64,000 nt of DNA. Origin: Takashimella koratensis (taxonomy: Eukaryota > Basidiomycota > Tremellomycetes > Trichosporonales > Tetragoniomycetaceae). The notes below the pieces were generated by a model. That model was not told the origin of the DNA and did not search any database. It saw only the letters and a program-made list of their open reading frames with translations. Shown here in pieces: positions 42,196-53,154 of the stretch (within the stretch, counting starts at the first letter, position 1; every line of letters begins with the position of its first letter). The position numbers and the translations under genes are program-made. The DNA lies in the NCBI GenBank assembly GCA_003116875.1, contig BCKT01000008.1, positions 890,322 through 954,321 on the forward strand. Reading direction: 5' to 3'.

Positions 42196-44387
42196 TGTGC
42201 ACAGGTGGATAGCTGGGGATGGGTGGGGGGAGGATAGAGTGAGGAAGGGTAGAGAGAGAAAGGAGGAGTGAGTCGCACGGTTTTATAGGGGTAGGGCGTT
42301 GCGGAGGGAGGAGGGAGAGAAGTGGCGGTGGTGAGGAGGGTACTCTCCGCCACCGCGGGACCGTCGTTTTCAGCCAGCAGCTTCCATCAATGGCAGTTAG
42401 GTTCTCGTTCTCATGGTTCCTCGCATTCTGCAGAATAAACGCATCCCAGTGTCCAACAGGGCCACGTCATCCAACAAACTGTGGATACAGTATGTTCTTG
42501 TCATGGGCACCACACGCCACGCCGGACAATCTGGTCCCTCCCTTCCCTTCGATTGTACGCTTGGCGAGCAATGAAGGCGCTGGTTCGGGATCGGCAGGAG
42601 CGGCTTGTACACGTCTATCTAGACCGAATCCTGAGGCAATCTTTCATGTTGTGCGGTATCCCATTGTCACGTTCACGTTCGATGCCTAGCATCTTCCATG
42701 ACCGGGGCCCAACCACCGCACTCGGCGTGGTCACGCCGATATCATGACCGAGATCCATGTCCCTCCCCGTGTTTTGGCCCGGACTGCGCGGTTCTCGGTC
42801 TTAATTTACATTCTTGATCGCTGTCATGTGGCAGTCACCTCTGGTTCGTCCGGTGGACGATGTCCTCCCGCATAAGCGCAGATTAGCCAACTGTAAATCG
42901 ATGACTTGTTACTTCCGGCCCGGGTATAAGCGGGCAGGCCCCCAGGTGGATGAAGCTTCCAGGGCCATGCGCGATTTTACACCGCCCGTTGCAGAACCAA
43001 CATATGGTCACTGAATCAAGCTTTACCTGCGGGGGTAGGGTGCGGTGCCGAGGAGGCTTCCGGATCAAACTCTTATCAAACGAGTTATTGACATCGCACA
43101 GGCACATCTCGTGCGCTTCCGGCGGCAAATCGGGACGGCGGGTTAGGGGAGTGTGGGAGGGCGAGTTGATGAAGAGAAAACCCCTTCACCGTAGAGTGTA
43201 GGCATCAGGGCAAGGGGGTGGAGCAGAATGTGAGAGGAGGTCGGGACAAGTTCACGGCGATATGTCGCAACGGGGAGAGCTTTGCCGGACTGATGCACAA
43301 CGATGCATGAGTGGACGGTCATTCAAAGATGTCATCGTTCATGACGTGCTCCAGTGTCACACCTCGAGCTCCCTCTCCACACTCTCCTCGGCAGTAGGTT
43401 TGACAAGCCATGCAGGTGCTCGTCCCCGATGCTTGAGCGGAGCGGAAGTATCCAGTTCCTGGTGTACACCTGCATTTCGCGCGCCAGAGGACGCTACCCG
43501 TGAGATGCTCAACTTGGTTTGTTGCCCCAAACCTTGTGCCTTGCTCCTCCCTTCAACCCGCTGTTGACTCACCAAGCACGTCATGGGTAGGTACATTGGG
43601 TAAAGCCAAGAAAAAAAGAGTGTTACTCACTTCAGATGCAGCCTAATTCAAGCTCGATGGCTCCTTGGCCAAATGCACAAGTCATAACGTGGTAGCTGTA
43701 GAGGTAGCGGTTACCATCTGATAGGTCTGCAGTAACGTGTTAGGTTTCCAACGGGTTGGGGATTCATCTCTCGACGCTACAGACTGCTACTTAAGTGCAC
43801 TAGATCGGCCTCGACCGCTTGCGCGTCGTTCATGCATACCCGTCGTTCTCCGCGGCCGCAGCCGCTCGGTGCGCCGCAGCGCTGCATCGCCTCTACTAGT
43901 GGTCTTATTGTTCTCCGTGAACCCGGCCTGCGCCACCCCGCTCGGTCCCCTCTCGGCATCCCAGGTACTTCGGGACCGCTCGGACCTCTTCAGGCGTCCT
44001 CAGACGCCATACCTGACATAACGATAATCGTATGTACTGTAGACTGAATGACAAGATGTCCATCCGACGAAGAGGCGTCTATTCTGTTCCACAGGCCGTG
44101 GTATATATGCAGTACGCTCTTCCTCTCTTGTCTTAGGGTGGACGATCCAATCGATTCGGTGCAAATCGCGTCTTCTTCGATCTCGTCATTCTTGCATGCT
44201 CGTCCTTATCGTCGTTCTCGTCGTAACCGCCGATCAGGTTTGTTTTGTTGTTTTCATTCACGATCACGAGCTCATTCTTGTTGCCTGGCTCCACTGCCGT
44301 CGTCAAAGACACTGCGGAGTAATCCCGCGCGTCAATCTGATAGTCATGACTGAGATTGGGAGATACTCACTCGTAACACCACTCAAC
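42196..44387. other. Intergenic: promoter of the family B gene and gene-free stretch
   Basis: About 2.2 kb. CTATAAAA (coding strand, 42281-42288) stands about 86 bp upstream of the family B ATG. The remainder contains short open frames on both strands with no recognisable feature. The right end is the 3' flank of the first protease gene. Confidence 0.45.
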
Positions 44388-46295
44388 TCAAAGAGGGTCA
44401 CACAGACTGATCTCCCCTAAACCATTCTCCTTGCAGTGGGATTGGATACGCTCCAAAAGCCAGTAAAACGGAGTGGCATACGTCGTATCAATTCCCCTCT
44501 CATTCACACAGCCGGCAAACAGCATCCCCCCGATCCGACCATCGAGATCTGCGATGACCGATCCCGAATCGCCCCCTTTGGAAAAATACTCAGAGTTATC
44601 TATTCCAACGATACACCACGCGAAAGATAGTCGACGGGTTGACGCGATTGGAGAAAGCTGACAAACGACGGAGAAAACCCCGGTGCCCAGTCCGATTGTA
44701 AGACCGCTCGAGTTTCCATTTTTGACGACCGGTAAAAGAGGCTGAACAAAATCGATTTCAGGAATCAGACCAGTTGAAGGAAGCTGATTGTCATCGGGAA
44801 AGCGGAACCGCCCTTCATCCTCGCCAATGGCACACTTTCGAGTGAACTCGACAGGCGATAGTTTGGTGCCTGAATGACAAAATGATCCCTTAGCGACGCA
44901 ATATCTTGTCAAACTTACCCAGATCAAGCACGTTGCCTTTGAAGCCATACCCTAGCCTTGCTCTATCGATGGAGAAGATTGCCCAATCTTCGGCGAATTC
45001 CACTGACGCTAACGTGTTGTGTTCAAAAGCATCATTAAAGACTGAGGTGGTTGCAGAACCACTGTGCCGATCTTGGTCGTCGGTAGGGAATGTGAATGTC
45101 AGCGGGTCAGGAAATTTGGCGCAATGGACCAGGACTTCTCCCTCTCTGTACCTCTCCCGAAACGTCGAAGGCGGCGCAGTGACAACGACGCCTAGTGCTC
45201 GATCAGCAGGCTGGTCTCACTCGTCACCGATATATCTGTTCAGCTGGAACACCGAATGAAACGCATTTCTTTGCACCTCCTCCCATGGATCTCTCGTATT
45301 TGTTATATCACGCATTCTCGCCCTCGAACTTTCTAGAGTGCTTTGGGAAGATCCTGCTCTGCTGGTATCCACCTGAGCAAAACCTTCCTCGATGCGTCTG
45401 GCCGAGACCTCTTCTTGGTATATCATGATGTCGGTCGGATACGAGATTATCTTATCCTTCAAACGACGGTACACTCCTGAGAGGGTCCTGGTGCCAAGGT
45501 GAATGACTTGTTGAGGAGTCTGATCCACAGATTGAATGTAATCGAGGTTCGGCCAACCGGTACGCTCAACGACATGACGACACGTGAGTCCATACAATCT
45601 TCGGGGCTGATCATCATCGGCGAGGTAGAGTGCCATGGTGCCCTCTCTGGTAGGCCGTTCCAGCAAAGAGATCCCTAGCCCAAGAAGTGGCGTGAAGGGA
45701 CCAATGAAGTCGGCGCTGGGGTGTATTCGATTGACAGGAGATAGAAGAGGACCTTCAGCAACAAGTTCAAATGTGCCCTCTCGAAAGTGTACTTCCACGT
45801 CCACGATGCGGTGCAGTCGCAGTGTGTTTAGGATAGTTCGCGAGGCGATGTGTATGTAGACCAGATTGCGTGGTGAGTTCGGAGGCAGGCTAACCCAGAT
45901 GATTGGAGATGGTGCAGCGTCGTCAACGGCCAGGCACACGACATCGATGGTGTTGAACCGAATTTAATATGACAAAGTGGTCAGAGATATTGTCCCTGTG
46001 AACAACACTGCAACAGACAAACCTGAAGTTCTTCCAAGATATGGACAACTTCCATCGCCAGCTCTCTATACCATAACTCATTGAGAGAGTGGTTCGTTAC
46101 GGGGAGAAGCTTTCGGGATGGTGGGGTACGAAAGGGGGCGAAGTCTGGGGGGTTAGGGACAGTCCATTTGTTGTCGTAGTCGGAGCGATAGATGAGTCGC
46201 GGCCGAGAGCGGATACCGTAGTAGTAGTTTGTGGCTTCAGCCTCGGAAAGCTCGTAAGGCTCTCGGTCGAGTCTTGGGTTCTTCGTGAACGACAT
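44388..46295 (-). CDS. Trypsin-like serine protease, intracellular type, copy 1 (possible splice defect)
   Basis: The N-terminal exon (46023-46295) encodes ATNYYYGIRSRPRLIYRSDY and NELWYRELAMEVVHILEELQ. The following exons carry a PA-clan fold: GLTCRHVVERT with the catalytic His, EDWAIFSIDRARLGYGF with the Asp, and SKGGDSGSVIADLDGRIGGM with the Ser. The end is YATPFYWLLERIQSHC...CDPL. There is no signal peptide. It is a clear paralogue of the gene at 46600-48537, in tandem, same strand. Its first intron is odd: the donor GTTTGT is at the same site as in copy 2. Where the reading frame must resume (IRFNTIDVV, from 45963) the preceding coding-strand bases are AA, not AG, and the earlier AGs lead to stops. 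So it may be non-functional, non-canonically spliced, or a sequence error. Confidence 0.7.
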
Positions 46296-46599
46296 CTATG
46301 CTAGTCTGTGGATGAAAGATGTTGAGATTGGAGGAGCGTTCAGTTACAACGTGATGGGAAAGTTAGTGAGGCTGAGCCGTGGGTCCAAGCGGCAACACTC
46401 ACTACCGTACGATCCAAAGGCATCTATCTACCCCATCATCAACTGGGCTACTGTCAGGGACACCGGCCTACTCGGCCGTAAACTATCCTTACGGTAGACG
46501 CCACCAAAAGACAGAGACCACATCGGACAAAAGGGAAAAGTACATGAGGGGAGGCTGTAGACATATACTATGAATGACGCCGGAGTGTGGCAGAGTCGA
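46296..46599. other. Short intergenic between the two protease copies
   Basis: 304 bp, same-strand neighbours. It must hold the 3' UTR of copy 2 and the promoter of copy 1. No element is recognised. Confidence 0.5.
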
Positions 46600-48537
46600 T
46601 TATTCTGACCTGCTAACAGCCCATGACATCTCACCTAGACTTTTCGATTTGCTTCGTTCTTGAATCCGCTGCAGAAGCCACCAGAAAGGTATGGCGTATG
46701 TCACATCGCTGTCTCCATCCTCGGGACCGCCATAAAACAGCAAACCGCCTATCCGCCCCTGGATGTCCGCGATAACCGATCCCGAGTCGCCTTTGGCGGA
46801 AAAGTCCTCGGTCTTGTCGTAACCAAGAATGCTCCATGCAAATCCAGTTTGCCGGGCCGATTCGTGCAACGGGTGCTTGCGGGCGACAGACTTGACTCCT
46901 GTCGCCCTGCCCAGAGTCACACCGCTCGTGTTGCCGTTCTTCACAACGAACAAGCAGGGTAGACCTTTACTGTCGCGCATGGTCGGGTGGCGCATTTGGT
47001 CGTCGCTGAGTACACCCTGTAGGTGCAACTGACCATCAGGGGGATACTTGAACGACCAGTCCGCGTCTGTCGTTGGGAAACACCGCTGGATGAATGTATC
47101 ACGAGGTATTTGCCCTCCCCCACCTGAGTTCAGTAAATTGCTGCTCGATATTGCTCTCTTTTGACTTACTCAAATCGATGACGTTCCCGAGGAAACCTTT
47201 GCCAAGCCTGGTTTTGTCGAGTTCGATTAGCGACCAATCCTCGATGTAATTCTTGGCCCCAATTCCCCATTCTGTAGCCGGCGCGAGAACGGTCTTTCCG
47301 ATTACTCGGTCAGCTGGCCTACGCCATTCATTAAGAACGCGTTTGTGTGTCGAGGTCAGATCTCGAACTGCTCTCTCCGTTGCTCGCAAAAACGCTCGTG
47401 TCTCGTCCAGATCGTCCTCAACCTTTTGACGCTCTTCATCGCTTTGCTCGGGCCCGTTCTCTCGCCTTTCCAGGATCGCAATCTTCTCGCGGTAGTGTTC
47501 GATACTGTTGTGATGGGTCTCAATCTCTTTTTGGACCGCATCCGTTGCTCGCGAGAATGCATGATCGCCGAGGTGAATCATGGCCTGCTTGGGACCGTGC
47601 TTATGATACACGAAATCGTCGCTTACATGATCAACGCCCATAACGACATGGCAGCAGGTAAGGCCATAAAGTTTCTTGGTGGATTTGGACACGAGATATA
47701 GACCCATTGTCCCTTCGATATGTGGTGTTTTAGCCGACGCTATTCTCACTCCCAGGAGAGGCGTGAATGGTCCTACGACTTTAGCGTGGGATTCGACGGT
47801 AATCGTCGATCGTGCCTTCGGCATAGGGACCGGGGACAAAAGCGCAGCACCGGCCAGATTGCCACATTTGTGCTCCCGGAACTGGACGCCACAATCGGTT
47901 ATGCCGTAACGTGGAAGCAAACGCAAAACGGCTTGCGCCGCCTCGTGCATAGCCCTTGGATACGAGGGCGGGCCTGGGACGATACCAACCCATAGAATCA
48001 GTGGTGCTTGACCATCTTCGCCGACGGTTTCAAGACGAACGACGTCGATAGTGTTGAATCGGACCTGGTTGAATTATTTCCGTCAGCTCAACAACTCGCC
48101 GCTCAACTCTGAGCAAGGCGACAAACCTTCTGCGTGTCAAGAATTTCGATGACCTTGGCAGCCACCTCAGTCTCCCAGATATCGTTTAGCACGTGGTCGA
48201 ACACCGGCAGCAGTCGTCTTGACGCCGGGGTCTCGTATGACGCATAACCCGGAACAGACAACGTTCCCAACCACTTCTGGTCATAGTCAGACCTGTAGAG
48301 AAGCTTGGGTCGACTTCGTAGACCGTAGTAGTACAAGCTCCCCTCTCGTTCGGACACGTAGTAGGGTTCTTTCGCATCGTCATCTTCCGCATCTCGCACA
48401 ATTGACGCGGCGAGAGAGCTAGCCAGCGTGTCCAAACTGAGCCCGTCATCGGACCGAAGGGAGGTCGTAGACGGCGAGGAGAGAGGAGCGACAGGCGTTG
48501 TCGAGCCCGATGGTGAACGTGATCCAGTGCGAGACAT
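46600..48537 (-). CDS. Trypsin-like serine protease, intracellular type, copy 2
   Basis: Three exons (48127-48537, 47170-48064, 46600-47123) splice in consistent phases to 609 residues. The N-terminal 80 or so residues are Ser-rich, followed by SLYYYGLRSRPKLLYRSDYD, a segment shared with copy 1. The protease-like domain shows the full triad: GLTCCHVVMG (His), EDWSLIELDKTRLGKGF (Asp) and AKGDSGSVIADIQGRIGGL (Ser). VVKNGNTSGVTLGRATG lies before the Ser, and YAIPFWWLLQRIQERS comes at the end. Between His and Asp is a charged, heptad-like insertion (about 80 residues, EIETHHNSIEHYREKIAILE onward) likely to form a coiled coil. No signal peptide or membrane helix is present, so it probably acts inside the cell. 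Similar multi-copy proteases occur in other basidiomycetes; the substrate is unknown. Confidence 0.75.
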
Positions 48538-48796
48538 AATGGCGGTAGGAGATACGAGATGGTTGGGTCAAGCTAGGGAAACTTAGCTGTGGAGTGGGCT
48601 TGAGGATGCGGTGAGTTTTGTGGTCGTGGATGTTGCGGTAGGAAAGTTGAGTTGAGCGGCGACGATAACAAACAGCGCAACGGGGCAGTGCCATGAGGAC
48701 GGGGCTCCGTAAAGCCCCGGACCATCACGAAGAAAATTTGGGATTTTGTCCGTTCAACATCTCTTTTCGCGGTACACTCTACACATCTTCTCAACA
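48538..48796. promoter_or_regulatory. Divergent promoter between protease copy 2 and YAR1
   Basis: 259 bp separate two divergent start codons. No specific motif is recognised. Confidence 0.5.
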
Positions 48797-49689
48797 ATGA
48801 CGCTCCCACCGACTCCAGAACAAATCGACAATCTCATCCTCTCGTGTCGGTACGGCGAAGTGGAAGAGGTGCAGCAGTTTGCGGACGAGTTTGGGTGGGA
48901 CGCGGTCACTGCGGCCAAGGATGAGCGAGGGAATTCGGTGATGCACATGTGTTGTGGGAATGGACATGTTGGTGAGTCCTCGAGTGGAGCGAGCGCAGCG
49001 AGCGGAACAAATAGAGTGAACGGGCGAGCTTTGGGCAGCGCTAGTCAAATAAGGGTGGGGGGCGGGCCCGGGGGGGGGGAGGGGGGGGGCAAGCAGGTCG
49101 TAGTGAGCAAAGCTGACACTTTCCCAACAAGACGTTCTGAGCCTATTATTATCACATATCCCATCTACGCTCTTGTCCCAGGTCAACGACGCCGGCTCTC
49201 CTCCTATCCACTGGGCGGTCCTTAACAACCACGTCGGGTGCGTCAAGCTCCTTGCCGAGTTGCCTGAGGAGAAAGGTGGTGGTCTTCCGCTTTTACACGT
49301 AAGTTGGCTAGCCTCTACGTATCCATTCTCATCCTCGTCCTCGCCTCACCCCAGCTTACTGCACCTGCTGTTGTGTTCAATGTTGCTAATAAGATCTTGT
49401 TTCTTCTTTTCTTTTGGGTTTGTTTCGATGGGTTTAGCAAAAAAACGGAGCGGGTCGGGACGCGTTCCTCGAGTCGATCTTCGCTGGAGAAGGGAAAGAA
49501 GAAGTCTCAGGTTGGATCGAAGGGTTCTTGTACCGCCTCGAAGGGGGAGACGACGAGGAGGGGGAGATGAAGATGACTGCCGGGGATGTCTCGGGTGAAG
49601 TTGAGGCGGCGGTCCAGGCGCCAGAGGGTGACGCGATGGAGGTTGATGAGAAGAGCGCAGAGGTGGGACTCGTGAGAGGTGGGGAGTGA
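48797..49689 (+). CDS. YAR1: Ankyrin-repeat protein YAR1 (Rps3 chaperone)
   Basis: Small ankyrin-repeat protein that, in yeast, binds and protects newly made ribosomal protein Rps3. Three exons. The first encodes IDNLILSCRYGEVEEVQQFA and ERGNSVMHMCCGNGHV. The second adds the repeat VNDAGSPPIHWAVLNNHVGC and VKLLAELPE. The third, after a GTAAGT intron, gives KNGAGRDAFLESIFAGEGKE and EVSGWIEGFLYRLEGGDDEE. The final NKxGxDAxFEAE...KEEV pattern followed by an acidic tail is what distinguishes Yar1 from other ankyrin proteins. The first intron contains a dense G-run (about 49059-49089). Length of about 200 residues matches the yeast protein. Stop TGA 49687-49689. Confidence 0.78.
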
Positions 49690-50054
49690 TAGATGACATG
49701 TATTAACTTGCTGTTTCCCAACTTGGTTCCGGATCGCCTAACGAGCTTCTCATGGGGAACTGGAACTGTGGGAAACGGACATTGTCATGGGGTCATTGTC
49801 ATACAGAGTAGTTGTCTTCTACAGAACAGCCCGATTGTGACAAGGGGACAATTGTTTCTTGGTGAACCTAATCTAACACGTTTTCTCTGCTCGTGACTTT
49901 GCTTCGTCAAGTGTTCTTTCCTTTCGTTCAGCACCCTGCGTCACCCTAAGACCCGACCACCGCGAGATCACCAGGCGATGCTGTCCTCGTTTCCCCTGTA
50001 CTGACTGCCTATCGGTCGTGATCTCCTCCCGATCCACTTTCTCGCAATCTCGCT
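49690..50054. other. Convergent 3' flanks of YAR1 and the WTAP-like gene
   Basis: 365 bp between converging stops; no gene or element recognised. Confidence 0.5.
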
Positions 50055-51778
50055 TCAACGCCGACGCTTACTCGCGCGGTCTTCCTCCGCTCGACGCGAA
50101 CTACTATCGTTCCCTACCGCTCCCCCTCGCTGTCCTCCAGCTCCACTGCCCGTACTCCCTGCCCTCGAGTGATCATTCCGCATCCCTGTTGGTGTCCCAC
50201 TTCCCGCTCTTTCTTTCCCTTGACCTTCTCGTCCCTCCCTGCGCTCGCCTCCACCGCCTCCACCGCCTCCACCTCCATTCCGCCCACTGTGTCCCCGTCC
50301 ATCCCTAGCTCCGCCCGTTGTGCCCATACCGGCCCTGCTTCTGTCCCGATCGCTGTTCCCACCCCCACGGGGGCGCCGGTCCGCGCCCCCTGCCCGGTCG
50401 TTGCGCGGATACTGGTCCGACGACGGCGTGTGGCGCGCGGAACTAGGTCCAGAGGCAGATGCGGTCGAGCCAGATGTTGAAGGGAGGATACGGTTGACGG
50501 GGCCATAGGCTGCGCGGTACTTTTCCAGCTCGGCGCGCTGAGCTTCTATCACACCGAGGTGGTGCGAGAGATCGGCGCTGCTCCAGTATCAGCATATACC
50601 ATATGGCATCGATGATAACGATTGGAGTCTGCATTCACTTACTCTAGAGAGGTGATCACCGCTTTGGAATCTATAATTGGAAAGCGTCAGTCACAGCGCG
50701 TTCTATGGGCCAACTCAACCCACCTTCGAGAGCTTTCGCCCACTCTTCCCCGCTCCCTCGCCCAACCTGGAGCAACATCTCCCCCAACTCTTCGTTCTCA
50801 CGGATCAGCGTGCGCACCCTCTCGACCACGGCGTCGAGGTCGACCCTGGGCGCCGCCGACAGGCCCACGGGGAGTGTCATCCCTCCGTCCTGCATCTGGG
50901 GGGACATGAACTGCGTCGTCCGAGGTGGCGATATGACATTTCCCCCTACCAGCGCGGTGACTACTGGGGCAGGGCTGGGCACGGATGCAGTGGGTGGCGC
51001 GAGCGGGGTATCGAGTGTCGCCTTTGACGAGGAAGAGGTGGAATTGATAGCGCTGGGTAGGGCGGTGGTAGCGGGTATAGAGCTCCCGATGAATGTATAC
51101 CGTAAAGCGGCGTTGTCACGCGCGAGCTCGGAGATGTGGTCACGCAGGATAGTGAGGGTGGGGAGGAGCTCGTTGGGGATGACGATAGGAGGTGAAGAGG
51201 GGGTAGGTGCTTCGGTAGTGGGGACAGGGGCGATAGCGGAGTCGGTAGGGTATCGGTGTCGAAGCAGCTTGACTTCGGTCTGGCAGCGTCAGCGAGTCGG
51301 GGAAAGACCGGGATGGAGGAAGGAATGAGAGATAAGACGATAGGAAGTGCGTTGGAAAGGTGCAGGGAAAGGACAAGCTCACTGCCAAGGCATCTCGTTC
51401 TTGCTCCAGCTCGAGAACTCGGCGGTTCAGTTGCAGCTCGTTCTCCGAAGGCAGAGACGTAGACATGGTTGACAGGTCCGCGCCTGCTTCAGCGGCTGAT
51501 TGTGATGGCGGCTGTGTCCCGTGCGGTTGGTTTGGCGGGTTGGTGCCTGAACCGGGCTCGTCGTGGATAGGAGCGTCCATGGACACCTCGTCCTCGTCTG
51601 AAGGTGGATGGGGTGGGGGAGAGTAGCCAAGGGGATTGGGTGGTCAGCTATTGTTGATGAGGAGAGAGAGAGAGAGATGTGGGAGATTGAAAAGGGGGTG
51701 GTCGAATGGAGAGCGGAGGACACGACACGCACCATGTACGCCCTCGCCGAGATCCTCGAAATCGTCGTCGTCAATCAT
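50055..51778 (-). CDS. WTAP/Mum2-like protein, m6A methyltransferase complex subunit
   Basis: The short first exon encodes MIDDDDFEDLGEGVH from the ATG at 51778. It joins in phase to DEDEVSMDAPIHDEPG and a Pro/Gln-rich stretch leading to a coiled-coil start (SENELQLNRRVLELEQERDA). Later exons read LTILRDHISELARDNAALRY, a Ser/Pro-rich linker, and VRTLIRENEELGEMLLQVGR. The last give ADLSHHLGVIEAQRAELEKY and a Gly/Arg-rich, disordered C-terminus ending SKRRR. The ENEELG core followed by a D-L-x-H...I-x-x-x-x-x-x-L helix is characteristic of the WTAP/FL(2)D/Mum2 family, scaffold of the nuclear mRNA N6-adenosine methyltransferase. RGG-like repeats in the tail suggest RNA contact. At least four introns. 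Family assignment rests on the coiled-coil motifs, so moderate confidence. Confidence 0.58.
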
Positions 51779-52387
51779 CGTAAAGGGAGGCCCACCAAGG
51801 GCAAGGGGCAAGGTCGTAGCGGCCGGAGTGGGGAAAGGAAGGGGGAAGGGGCGTTCATGCAGTGATCAAGAGATGCAGTGGCCAGCCAGCATGCTCGTTG
51901 TGGTCGGTCGTGACGGGAGAGGTGGAGAGGGGGTCAAGTAGAGGTGGGAATGGTCGAATCGTTAAAGTACGACCGTCGGATCCAGTAGTCTTTGATTTAA
52001 GGATAATCCACAATGGACGACTAGGCTACAAACCAACGCACCATTCATCATAGAGGCAATCTTTGCCCTCGGCTTCCAGTTTGCAATTCACATCTGAAGC
52101 AGCGCAGGTGATAGAAGGTGATACAAAAGATGCATGCAATGCGGTACGAGCAGTGTCCAACCCAAATCAATAAGTGGTTATCTTGCCATGCTCTGTAATG
52201 CAGACTATGACTCCCTCCGACCTCTGGCCACAGTCTTGAAGCGCACTGCGGTTAGCAGGCGGACCCGCGGACTGAGGAGATGTTAGCGATCAGCGCAAAG
52301 TGATTGAAACTGAGTACCGAGCAGTGTCGTCCGGTACTCTCCTCAGCGGTATCACTCACCTGCTTATGCTCCAACAGCACCGGCACT
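51779..52387. other. Intergenic: WTAP-like promoter and 3' flank of mS33 gene
   Basis: About 600 bp; no gene or recognisable element. Confidence 0.5.
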
Positions 52388-52894
52388 CTACTTCTTCTTC
52401 ATCTGAGACCTTCGTCCTTGTCCTGTTCCCAAGTCAGCCAACTATTCCGCCTCTCTCCTCCCCACTCCAAGCTTTTACTTACCCTTCTTTGGTGGTCCCT
52501 TGCCTATCCGCCTCTTCCTTGCAACATCCTCAAACCTGACCGACTCTGCGCCGTCTTCAACCCACCCAGCGACTTCCACCTTCTGATTCCCTCTAACCGG
52601 CGGACCCGGTTTCCTGCCTCTCTCCACTTCGACGAACCCCTCCGCTACGATCTCGGGCGGAGGGAGCATCCCTTTGCCTGACCCGTCCCAGCCCTGATAC
52701 TTGTTCCACAGCGTCGGCGCGTTCAGCGAAGTCGGAGAGAGCAAGCGAGGGTTGTATGCGAGCACAGAGGGACCCCGGAGACGGCGCCGGAGGTATTTTG
52801 TGCCGGTGCGGGCGTTGGTGAGCGCGGGGAGAGTGTTGAAGATAGGTGCTCGGAGCTTAGTGAGTAGCTGCGAGAGCGATAATGGCGAGGCCAT
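52388..52894 (-). CDS. RSM27: Mitochondrial small ribosomal subunit protein mS33 (Rsm27)
   Basis: Part of the mitochondrial ribosome. Exon 1 (52483-52894) encodes an N-terminus compatible with mitochondrial import, then IFNTLPALTNARTGTKYLRR and RLRGPSVLAYNPRLLSP. The RTGxKxLxxRLxGPSVxxY sequence is the Rsm27/mS33 signature. The simple open frame would stop at a TAA overlapping the sequence GTAAGT. Splicing at that GTAAGT over a 60-nt intron (52423-52482, with a CTGAC branch-like site) to a 35-nt last exon gives the ending GPPKKGQGRRSQMKKK. This better matches the basic tail of the yeast protein. The phases agree (149 codons in total). The gene sits between the WTAP-like gene and the divergent TBC gene. 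Confidence 0.8.
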
Positions 52895-53154
52895 GGTGGG
52901 TGGTGAGGACGACGAGGATGAAGGCGATCGCTAGCTCTGGCTCTGAAATTTCAGACGACTGCCAGTGATAAGCAGGGAAGCCACCGCCAGCGAGGAGGGG
53001 TCTATGACACGTCATTCAAAGATGTTCCCAGAACGTCCCCGGAAATTATTATGCGCGACACCCCATCCTGGCAGCGCGTCACCACCTGGTCACCTGTGCT
53101 TGACTTGTCCTCCGTCGCATCACCAAAGACACTACCCTCCCCAGCTCAGCCACC

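Noticed and set aside
42390..44021. Several frames of 70-100 codons on the plus strand
   Set aside because: No domain, signal or similarity between them; not supportable as genes.
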